From the NCBI GenBank assembly GCA_023387635.1, contig JAEWHU010000091.1:10598-74597 (forward strand): 64,000 bases of DNA. Direction: 5' to 3'. The notes under the pieces were generated by a model, which saw nothing but the letters and a program-made list of their open reading frames with translations, had not been told where the DNA came from and did no database searches. The translations under genes and the position numbers were made by a program. Origin of the DNA: Bacillota bacterium (GTDB lineage: Bacteria > Bacillota > Clostridia > Lachnospirales > Lachnospiraceae). Positions 51,592-59,536 of this stretch are shown here, one piece after another (positions within the stretch are counted from its first letter, which is position 1; every line of letters starts with the position of its first letter).

Positions 51592-53676
51592 CTATTTATT
51601 TTTTAAAACCATTACCCCATACTTTTCAAGTGTGGTTTTACCAATCACTTCTACACCTGTAAGTATATTTACCATAGGTACTTTTATATTTATTTCAATA
51701 TTATAAGACATATAATTTAATACAAAAATATAGTCCTTATTATTTTTGCTTCTTATTGCAAGCTCAGCCTCTTTTGGTAATTCTATTATCTCTTTATACG
51801 GAGAGGCAAACTTAAGCTTACGTAAGAATATCTCTGCAGTATTTGCGCTAAAACCAGCTCCATAGTAATAGGCTTCTCCCTCACCAATTGTATTCAATAC
51901 AAGTGCGGGTTCTCCATCATAGTAGTTTCCTTTATATGTAGCCAAAACTTTAGACCCTTCTTTTGCTTCCAGGATATCATTAAATATTGGTGCATCCATT
52001 TCTTCTCCATCCCAAAGAACAAATTCATCATCATCACCAGGTCCAAGATGTGTATAATCAACTACATTAACACTACAAATATCAGATGCAAAACCGGGCA
52101 TTTGATGCATTGGACAACGTCCATACTCATCTTTATAGCCGGTACGGGCCCCCATAATAAGTATTCCACCTTGCTTTACATAAGCCTTTAATAACATTGC
52201 AGTTTCTTCTGTTAGAATCGTTGCGTGAGGATAAATAAGTAGTTTGTATTTGGATAAATCTTCTATAGTAGTTTTATTTACAGTATTATTTTGAAGATAT
52301 AGGAAATCCATAGGTGTATGTGTTAGCTGTGCAGCAGTGAACCAGCCATTATCACTATAGTCATCAAGTGGTCCATGCCACTTATCCTGTTCTCCATCCC
52401 AACTATTATCATAATCTTTAATCATAGCGATTTCAGCTACATATTTAGAACCAGTAATGTCGGAGAGTCTTTTAAAGTCATCTCTAATAATACCTAATTC
52501 CTTCAGTCGTCTATTTGGCTGATTTGAATAGTCATTTAAGCCATGCCAGTAAATTTCTGTTCCTATCCAGCAAGTTCTCCATCTAAAGTAACTAATAAAG
52601 TCAGCTCCATGGGCTAAAGATTGAAAAGTCCATAGTCTCATTTGACCTGGCTTTGGAGCAGGTTGTTTCATTCTAGTATCCCAACCGCCCGCTCCTGATT
52701 GTTGTTCCATGATTCCATAATTAGGAGAGATGGATCTTGCTCTTGTTAGGGACCAGGAAGATCTGCGATCATTTAAATTACCTGGGGATTTGGGGTCTGT
52801 CCAAGTATCATAGGCAAAATTAGGATAAGAATCATAAGTTATAAAATCAAGAGCACTTTGAGTCATTTCATGAATATCCAAATGTCCAAAAATACTATTG
52901 GTTGTAATAAACTGATGGCTCGGTTTGTATTTATTTATGATATCTGCCTGTAATTTGCAATACTTTATTGTACTATGGGATATAAACCTTTTTTCTTCAA
53001 GAGTTAAATGAGGATTATTAGAGTCATTTACTGTTAGGCGAGTAAGATAAATTTCATCCCAAGAAGTATAAGTTTGATTCCAAAAAACGGTACCCATTGC
53101 TTCATTCAACGCATCTAAAGTTTTAAACTTTTCTTTTAAGTATTCACGAAAAGCAGAATGATCTGATTCAGAATAAAAAGTATCTGTTTCACAGTTAAGT
53201 TCATTATCAATTTGCCATCCAATTATGGCAGGGTGAGGGCAATAATGAGTAGCAATTTCAGTAACTAATCTTTTAGTGAATTCTTGATATATTGGTGAGT
53301 TATAATTATAATGTCTTCGCATACCATGTCGGTATAAGATACCATCTTTTCTTGCATTTAAAACTTCAGGGTATTTATGGGTAAGCCAAGCTGGTGGTGT
53401 TGCCGTAGGAGTACAAAAGATTACTTTCATACCTTTTTTTTCTGCAAGACATAAAAAATTATCAAAGAAATCGAAATTAAATACACCCTCTAAAGGCTCA
53501 AATTTATTCCAGGCAAATTCAGCAATTCTTATAACTTCAATGCCTAGATCAAGCATTCGTTCAAGATCATCCTCCCATAAATGTTCAGGCCAATGTTCGG
53601 GATAATAACAAACCCCTAATGTTGGTTTATCCAGCTTTATAGATTTTTCTAATGGATTATGTTCAGTGATAGTCAT
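51592..53676 (-). CDS. GH42 beta-galactosidase
   Basis: A 694-residue GH42 enzyme. The N-terminal TIM barrel has LGVCYYPEHWPEHLWEDDLERM, acid/base Glu159 (GWQIDNELNC) and nucleophile Glu324 (GIMEQQSGAGGW). The trimerisation domain (~400-610) and a small C-terminal beta domain follow. No signal peptide. GAGGAGG sits 5 bases before the ATG at 53676; the 49-residue open frame upstream is noise rich in Ile and Tyr. Divergent from an AraC regulator and near an MFS transporter; these three probably handle galactosides such as arabinogalactan fragments. Confidence 0.94.
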   Translation of the reverse strand: MTITEHNPLEKSIKLDKPTLGVCYYPEHWPEHLWEDDLERMLDLGIEVIRIAEFAWNKFEPLEGVFNFDFFDNFLCLAEKKGMKVIFCTPTATPPAWLTHKYPEVLNARKDGILYRHGMRRHYNYNSPIYQEFTKRLVTEIATHYCPHPAIIGWQIDNELNCETDTFYSESDHSAFREYLKEKFKTLDALNEAMGTVFWNQTYTSWDEIYLTRLTVNDSNNPHLTLEEKRFISHSTIKYCKLQADIINKYKPSHQFITTNSIFGHLDIHEMTQSALDFITYDSYPNFAYDTWTDPKSPGNLNDRRSSWSLTRARSISPNYGIMEQQSGAGGWDTRMKQPAPKPGQMRLWTFQSLAHGADFISYFRWRTCWIGTEIYWHGLNDYSNQPNRRLKELGIIRDDFKRLSDITGSKYVAEIAMIKDYDNSWDGEQDKWHGPLDDYSDNGWFTAAQLTHTPMDFLYLQNNTVNKTTIEDLSKYKLLIYPHATILTEETAMLLKAYVKQGGILIMGARTGYKDEYGRCPMHQMPGFASDICSVNVVDYTHLGPGDDDEFVLWDGEEMDAPIFNDILEAKEGSKVLATYKGNYYDGEPALVLNTIGEGEAYYYGAGFSANTAEIFLRKLKFASPYKEIIELPKEAELAIRSKNNKDYIFVLNYMSYNIEINIKVPMVNILTGVEVIGKTTLEKYGVMVLKNK

Positions 53677-53909
53677 ATTAACCTCCTCATGTAAGCAATA
53701 GAAACTTGTTATATAAAATATAATATAGTAATATATTGTTATTGTATTATAAAAAATAGATGTAGTATATATATCTATCTTGCTATTTATATAACTATAT
53801 TGATATTTGATAAAAAGGCACAAAAACTACTTATATTATGAAATTCGTTAACATAAAGAGTTTCGCAATTACCTAATAAGAAAATATTTAAGATGGGGGA
53901 TGATACTAA

Positions 53910-54752
53910 TTGAAAAGACAAGTATTTTTACCAGTGATCCATGAGAATCCATATTTTTGTTTTCCCGAATCGGTGGGGTGGTATAATAATGAGCCTTGGC
54001 ATAGCGCCATAAGGTCGCAAAATGAATTCAATTACTTTAATTTACATATTGTGGTTAGGGGAAGAGGATATTTGAAAACGAAGAATCATGTACATATGCT
54101 TTTGCAAGGAGATGCCTTTCTTTATTTCCCTTTAGAAGAACAACATTATTATTCAGATAAAGAAAACCCTTGGGAAATCCTTTGGGTCCATTTTAGTGGG
54201 AAATATCTAAATGAATTTTTTATTGAAAATGGACTGCATTTATCAAATGTATGGACATTAAAATTAACGGATAATATTAAAAATGCTATGATTAAACTTT
54301 TAGAAGAGGCTGAAAAACATGCGATACTACATCAATCAATTCTATCTACATTAACATATAGTATTATATCAGAATTTATATCCCAAACAGAGCCACTAAA
54401 CGTTAATAAAGGACTAAATATTTATAATAGAATAATAGAAATCCTTCCAAAAATGAGGGAAATGTCTGCAAAGCCATTTGAACTAAATTATTGGTCAGAT
54501 GAATTAAACATAAGTACATATTATTTTTGCAAAGTGTTTAAAAAAGCGACAGGAATCACACCAAACAAATTTATTATGCTTTGTCGTTTACAAAAATCAA
54601 AGCAATTGTTGATGGAAAAAAAAGATTGGACGGTAAAACAAATTGCATTGGAATGCGGCTATCCAAGCATTAGTTATTTTGGAAAGATTTTTTTGAATAA
54701 TGAAGGTGTAACACCTTTAGAGTATAGAAAAAAACAAACTACTATTGTGTAG
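53910..54752 (+). CDS. AraC-family regulator
   Basis: 280 residues, starting with TTG: the frame leaves no ATG at the right place and GGGGGAT lies about 10 bases upstream. N-terminal cupin (FNLHIVVRGRGYLKTKNHVHMLLQGDAFLYFPLEEQHYY), C-terminal double HTH (LNISTYYFCKVFKKATGITPNKFIMLCRLQKSKQLL; VKQIALECGYPSISYFGKIF). It is divergent from GH42 and most likely activates it in response to a galactoside. The 233-base gap is very AT-rich; no firm promoter called. Confidence 0.88.
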   Translation: MKRQVFLPVIHENPYFCFPESVGWYNNEPWHSAIRSQNEFNYFNLHIVVRGRGYLKTKNHVHMLLQGDAFLYFPLEEQHYYSDKENPWEILWVHFSGKYLNEFFIENGLHLSNVWTLKLTDNIKNAMIKLLEEAEKHAILHQSILSTLTYSIISEFISQTEPLNVNKGLNIYNRIIEILPKMREMSAKPFELNYWSDELNISTYYFCKVFKKATGITPNKFIMLCRLQKSKQLLMEKKDWTVKQIALECGYPSISYFGKIFLNNEGVTPLEYRKKQTTIV

Positions 54753-54929
54753 TATTATTTCTTTGACTATTTGGATAAAGATTCTTGAACTGTTTTTTAG
54801 GAACGCCGAAAGAAAGGGCATCAGTTTAAAGCGCAATAATTGTCTAGTAAAGGTTGATTGTTTACCAGTAAATAGAAAGTAAATATGTTACTATGAGGGG
54901 AGAATGAGTCATACTTTACTAATAAAAGA

Positions 54930-54941
54930 TTAATCGATTAA
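54930..54941. promoter_or_regulatory. Palindrome upstream of the MFS gene
   Basis: TTAATCGATTAA, a perfect 12-base palindrome with a central CG, 29 bases before the MFS start. Shape fits a LacI-type operator. Confidence 0.4.
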
Positions 54942-54969
54942 CAATGCACATGGCATTTAAGGAGATCTT

Positions 54970-56391
54970 ATGAATAATTTAATGTTTTTGACTAATTATT
55001 TGCTTGGAAATATGCGCCGGATTTATTTTATGGCAATTCCTGAAACAAAGCAGGATTATAAAAAAAGCAGAGTTTACTTTACAATTAGTGATAGTGCAGT
55101 ACAAACGATTGTACAATTAGCAGGTGGCACTTTCTTGGTTGCATTGTTATCGTATGTGGGAGTAAGTGATGCCAATATAGGGGTTATAACATCACTTACA
55201 AGTCTAGCCGCATTGGCTCAGCTTTTTACATTGAATTTCACTAATGGTCTAAAAAAAATTAAGTTTTTTGTGTGTTTAGTAGCACAGTTCCGATTTCTAT
55301 TAGCATTTATTTATTTTATTCCTTTTTTACCTATATCAAATCAAAAACGTGTTTGGTTAGTAGTTGGATTTTATTTGATGGCACAAATATTTGTTCAGAT
55401 TGGAACACCGGCTACCCAGGATTGGATAGCAAGTTTGGTTCCTAGCAGATTGCGTGGTAAATACTTTTCTATAAAAGATACAGTAGCTATTTTTGTAACT
55501 TCTTCAACGATGCTACTTGCTGGAGTAGTATTAGACTTTTGTAAAAAAAAGAATATATTATTAGGCTTTTTTATCTTAGGTTGTTTTATTTTTATCTTGG
55601 TTGTTATTAATATATTTGCACTAACTAAGATGAAAGAGCCTAAATTATCATTTTTGAATAAAGATGGAAAGGAAATGCATGGTACATTAGCTAAAAAAGC
55701 AAAGCAGGGGATTATATTAGAAAAGAAAGTAAGTCAATTATCAGAATACAAGCAGTCATTTAATTCAAAAAGATTTAGAAAGGTATTATGTTTGAATCTT
55801 TTATGGATGACTTCCTTTTACATAGCAGCTCCGTTTATTGCCACCTATCAAATTAAAGAATTAAACCTTCCATATACATTTATTATGCTGGTAAACTTTG
55901 GGTCTTGTTTATTTCGTATGTTCCTAACGCTTCGAATGGGAAAGTATGGAGACCGTTATGGTATGGCGAGGGTATTAAAATATGCGTTTGCAGCACTTGG
56001 TATACAATATCTTATTCTAGCGCTAACTATACCTAGCAATGCCTATGTAATGACAATTATAGGAGCTATTTGTTCAGCAGCGGCATGGTCTTTTATAGGG
56101 ATTGGTATGTTTGGCATTCAGCTTGAGTTTCTTGAGAGAGATAAAAGAATAATGCAGTTAACGTTAATGTCTGCTATTTCAGGTGTTTTTGGTTTCCTTA
56201 TATCATGGATTGGGGGAATTGCATTATCGGCATTGCAAAGTATAGAACTTTCAATTGGAACAGTAACGATTTATGCACAACAAGTACTGTTTATGGTCGG
56301 CCTCATTATGATTGTGGTCACAATCTTCTATACGAGATATGGGGTACAGTCGCAAAAGATAGAAATTAATCGTCAGGATGGAAAGATTTAA
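54970..56391 (+). CDS. MFS transporter
   Basis: A 473-residue major facilitator protein with about 12 TM segments and a long cytoplasmic loop after TM6 (residues ~225-265, rich in Lys). SLVPSRLRGKYFSIKDTVA resembles the MFS loop motif between TM segments (RxxGRR-like). Substrate unknown; position after GH42/AraC suggests a sugar or galactoside. AAGGAGA ribosome site. Confidence 0.85.
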   Translation: MNNLMFLTNYLLGNMRRIYFMAIPETKQDYKKSRVYFTISDSAVQTIVQLAGGTFLVALLSYVGVSDANIGVITSLTSLAALAQLFTLNFTNGLKKIKFFVCLVAQFRFLLAFIYFIPFLPISNQKRVWLVVGFYLMAQIFVQIGTPATQDWIASLVPSRLRGKYFSIKDTVAIFVTSSTMLLAGVVLDFCKKKNILLGFFILGCFIFILVVINIFALTKMKEPKLSFLNKDGKEMHGTLAKKAKQGIILEKKVSQLSEYKQSFNSKRFRKVLCLNLLWMTSFYIAAPFIATYQIKELNLPYTFIMLVNFGSCLFRMFLTLRMGKYGDRYGMARVLKYAFAALGIQYLILALTIPSNAYVMTIIGAICSAAAWSFIGIGMFGIQLEFLERDKRIMQLTLMSAISGVFGFLISWIGGIALSALQSIELSIGTVTIYAQQVLFMVGLIMIVVTIFYTRYGVQSQKIEINRQDGKI

Positions 56392-56410
56392 AATAAGAAA
56401 AATTATAATT

Positions 56411-56454
56411 AAAAGCATTGAAAAGACTGTTTCATACGTCTTTTCAATGCTTTT
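56411..56454. terminator. Strong bidirectional terminator after the MFS gene
   Basis: A 17-bp perfect stem (AAAAGCATTGAAAAGAC with its complement at 56438-56454) flanked by A on the left and T on the right. Confidence 0.94.
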
Positions 56455-56468
56455 ATTTTGTTTAAGGG

Positions 56469-56582
56469 TTATCTATTAACAATACCATATGGAAATTCAC
56501 CAGGAGATAAATCCACAAATACTTGCAAATTTGATGAAATATAATAATAGTTTTTACAATTTTCTATCTTGACATTTAAATC
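56469..56582 (-). pseudogene. Possible 3' remnant of a minus-strand gene
   Basis: A 37-codon open stretch ends at a stop at 56469-56471 and reads ...NLQVFVDLSPGEFPYGIVNR, a composition that looks coding. It has no start codon and a stop lies directly before it at 56583. The bidirectional terminator just beyond fits a former minus-strand gene whose front was lost where the PBP promoter now stands. Weak evidence, because short open frames arise by chance. Confidence 0.27.
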
Positions 56583-56597
56583 TTACAAATGTAGTAT
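56569..56597 (+). promoter_or_regulatory. Promoter of the PBP operon
   Basis: Perfect TTGACA (56569-56574), 17-base spacer, TAGTAT (56592-56597). Both BlaI-type dyads lie on or just after its -10. Confidence 0.75.
56584..56593. promoter_or_regulatory. BlaI/MecI-type operator 1
   Basis: TACA-AA-TGTA within CTTACAAATGTAGTA, matching the TACA/TGTA dyad of BlaI and MecI; it overlaps the spacer and -10 of the PBP promoter. Confidence 0.72.
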
Positions 56598-56606
56598 ATA
56601 AAATAT

Positions 56607-56616
56607 TACGACTGTA
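56607..56616. promoter_or_regulatory. BlaI/MecI-type operator 2
   Basis: TACG-AC-TGTA within ATTACGACTGTAAGA, one mismatch from the dyad, 23 bases (centre to centre) after operator 1, in the start-site region. The outer halves of both sites (TTTAAATCTTACA / TGTAAGATTTAAA) also form a 13-bp inverted repeat. Confidence 0.66.
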
Positions 56617-56639
56617 AGATTTAAAATCTAGGAGGGAAA

Positions 56640-59432
56640 ATGTTTAATAATTTTAAGATATCAAGATTTACAACCATTGGGATTATTTTTATTGTTATGC
56701 TTAGTATTCTCATTCAGCGATTGTATCAAATTCAAATTTTAAATGAAGGTGAATATTCTTTTAATCAAGAAGTGCAAAATAAAAAACAGCGTGAAATCAA
56801 AAATACAAGAGGTAATATATATGACCGAAATGGAAAACTATTGGCAAGTAGTCGTTTGGCATATTCGGTGACTATGGAAGACAATGGGGAATATAGGACA
56901 AGTAGAGAGAGGCAATTAACACTGAATAGTACCATTTTTCATTTGTTAGGGGTATTACAGGCAAATAATGAAACTATCCATAATGATTTGAAAATTAAAG
57001 TGGATGAATATAATAATTTTGTATTTACAGTAGAAGGTACACAATTAGATAGATTTAGGGCAGACATTTTTGGTAAAGCTAAAATAGATGAATTATCAGA
57101 TGAGGAGCGTAATGCAACGGCAGATGATATTATGGAATACCTCTCAAATCGATTTTCTCTCTATGGAGTTAATAAAGAGGAATATTCCAAAGAAGAACTT
57201 TTAGAATATGGCTTAAAAGAGAATTATAGTAAAATAGAATTGCTTCATATTCTAGGTATTCGCTACATGCTATCATTAAATACTTATCAACGATATCTTC
57301 CTATCACAGTCGCTAAGGATATCTCAGAGAATACAGTTACGTATGTTTTAGAAAATAGGTTTAAATTGCAGGGACTAGACATTGTAATAGACAGCGTTCG
57401 AGAATATGAGGGTGGTGAAGCATTTGCACATATTCTTGGTTATACAGGTAATATTTCATCAGAGGAATTGAAAGTTCTTGGAGAGGATAATAAGGATTAT
57501 TCTTTATCCTCTGTTGTGGGAAAAATCGGAATTGAACAATCTATGGAAAGTATATTACAGGGTAAGGACGGTTATGAAGAATTAAATGTTGATAATCTGG
57601 GTAGAGTGATTGGAGAACCAACTAAGAGAGTGGAACCTACGCCTGGAAACGATGTTTATTTAAGTATAGATAAAGAACTTCAGATTAAGACTTATGATAT
57701 TCTAGAGAGACAGTTAGCAGAGGTATTACTTGATAATATTATTAATACAAAAGAATTTGATAAATCTAAGGTGAAAGATGCATCAGATATAAAGATTCCC
57801 ATCTATGATGTTTACTTTGCCTTGATTAATAATAATGTAATAGATATCAATCATTTTCGGGCAAAAGATGCTACAGATTTGGAAAGAGAAGTAAATCAAA
57901 AATTTATAAACAAGAAGAACCTTGTAATGCAAAATCTTTTGGGAGAGTTAAACAAGAAATCAACACCTTATAACAGGCTTAGTAAAGAATTTCAAGAATA
58001 TGAAAGTTATATTGTAAATGAACTATTAATTAAGAAAATGAATATTTTAGATAAGAATACGATAGACAAAAGTGATTCTATGTATGTTGCATGGACAAAA
58101 GAGGAAAGGATTAGCTTACGAGAATATTTGAGCTATGCAATTAATATTGGTTGGATCGACATTAATAAGATTCCATCGGCACAAACATATATGGATATTG
58201 AAGAAGCGTGTAATTACCTTGTAGAGGAAATTTTACATCAAATAAGTGTTGATACAGATTTTGATAAAAAGATTTATAAGTATATGCTATTACAGGATGA
58301 GTTATCAAGTAACACGATATGTAGATTATTATATGAACAAGAAGTGTTATTAAAAAATGATGAAGATTACCAGTTGCTTCTTGGTAATAAAATTAATTCT
58401 TATGAGTTTATGAGAAGAAAGATTAAGAAAGTAGAGATAACTCCTGCGCAGTTGGCACTGGATCCACATTCGGGTTCAGCCGTAGTAGTGGATTCAGATA
58501 CAGGGAAAATATTAGCTGCTGTAACCTATCCTGGCTATGATAATAATCGTTTAGCCAATAAAATGGATAGTAAATATTATAATGCGCTAGGTCAAGATAT
58601 GTCGCTTCCTCTTTATAATCGTGCAACGCAACAATTAACTGCACCTGGTTCAACTTTCAAACCAATTACTGTCATAGCAGGAATTAAAGAAGGGGTAATT
58701 GATTATAATACATCCATATACTGTAATGGAGTATTTGACAAGGTTGAACCTTCACTAAGATGTTGGAAACGAAGTGGACATGGTCAAATAAATAATATTG
58801 CAGAAGCACTAGCCAAATCCTGTAATGTCTATTTGAGTGAAATTTCATACCGTTTAGGAAAGCAGAATAGAACGTTCTATTCTGAGAAACAAGCACTTAA
58901 TAAGATAGTTAATTATACTAAGATGTTTGATTTGGATAAAAAATCTAGTATTGAAATTGCAGAGAGTATGCCTCATATTACAGATCGATATGCAATTCCA
59001 TCTGCTATTGGTCAAGGTACACATAATTTTAGTACCGTACAATTAGCTAGATATGTTAACACTTTATCCAATAGAGGGACAAGTTATCAATTATCTTTGA
59101 TAGATAAGGTGGTAACCCAGGAGAAGGAAGAAGAGATAAAACCACAAGTTGAAAGTAGGGTGGAACTTCCTGAAAATATATGGGATGGAATTAATGTTGG
59201 AATGAAGCAGTTTGCAGAAAGTAATAGAATTTTAAAAGAAATGGATATTAATATTGCAGGTAAAACAGGAACAGCGCAGGAAGCAAAAAACAGACCAGAT
59301 CATGCATTATTTGTTGGTTATGCACCAATGGAAAATCCGGAAGTTACAATCGCAGTACGTATAGCTAATGGCTATTCTTCTGAAAATGCTGTAAAGGTTT
59401 CAAGAGATATCCTGAATTATTATTTTGACTAA
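56640..59432 (+). CDS. Class B penicillin-binding protein (PBP2-like)
   Basis: A 930-residue transpeptidase that crosslinks peptidoglycan at the outer membrane face. N-terminal TM (residues ~10-27), dimerisation domain (NTRGNIYDRNGKLLASS), transpeptidase with Ser671-Thr-Phe-Lys674 (SxxK), Ser727-Cys-Asn729 (SxN) and Lys875-Thr-Gly877 (KTG). About 270 residues between ~350 and ~615 form a large insert, predicted helical and charged, that ordinary PBP2 lacks; related clostridial PBP2 proteins have inserts there. AGGAGGG ribosome site. Promoter with two BlaI-type dyads; its stop overlaps an in-frame ATG of the class A PBP gene. Likely beta-lactam induced, perhaps low affinity. Confidence 0.9.
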   Translation: MFNNFKISRFTTIGIIFIVMLSILIQRLYQIQILNEGEYSFNQEVQNKKQREIKNTRGNIYDRNGKLLASSRLAYSVTMEDNGEYRTSRERQLTLNSTIFHLLGVLQANNETIHNDLKIKVDEYNNFVFTVEGTQLDRFRADIFGKAKIDELSDEERNATADDIMEYLSNRFSLYGVNKEEYSKEELLEYGLKENYSKIELLHILGIRYMLSLNTYQRYLPITVAKDISENTVTYVLENRFKLQGLDIVIDSVREYEGGEAFAHILGYTGNISSEELKVLGEDNKDYSLSSVVGKIGIEQSMESILQGKDGYEELNVDNLGRVIGEPTKRVEPTPGNDVYLSIDKELQIKTYDILERQLAEVLLDNIINTKEFDKSKVKDASDIKIPIYDVYFALINNNVIDINHFRAKDATDLEREVNQKFINKKNLVMQNLLGELNKKSTPYNRLSKEFQEYESYIVNELLIKKMNILDKNTIDKSDSMYVAWTKEERISLREYLSYAINIGWIDINKIPSAQTYMDIEEACNYLVEEILHQISVDTDFDKKIYKYMLLQDELSSNTICRLLYEQEVLLKNDEDYQLLLGNKINSYEFMRRKIKKVEITPAQLALDPHSGSAVVVDSDTGKILAAVTYPGYDNNRLANKMDSKYYNALGQDMSLPLYNRATQQLTAPGSTFKPITVIAGIKEGVIDYNTSIYCNGVFDKVEPSLRCWKRSGHGQINNIAEALAKSCNVYLSEISYRLGKQNRTFYSEKQALNKIVNYTKMFDLDKKSSIEIAESMPHITDRYAIPSAIGQGTHNFSTVQLARYVNTLSNRGTSYQLSLIDKVVTQEKEEEIKPQVESRVELPENIWDGINVGMKQFAESNRILKEMDINIAGKTGTAQEAKNRPDHALFVGYAPMENPEVTIAVRIANGYSSENAVKVSRDILNYYFD

Positions 59433-59486
59433 TGGAAGGCATAGCAAAAGATAAAATAGTTTCGGATATGCAATGGGAGCAGTTGA

Positions 59487-59503
59487 TTTGCGCCTGGCGC
59501 AAA
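59487..59503. other. GC-rich palindrome between the two PBP genes
   Basis: TTTGCGCC-T-GGCGCAAA is a perfect 8+8 palindrome in AT-rich DNA, 34 bases before the preferred start of the next gene. Confidence 0.55.
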
Positions 59504-59536
59504 GGGTCAGACTTTGAGAAAGGCATGGTTATTATT

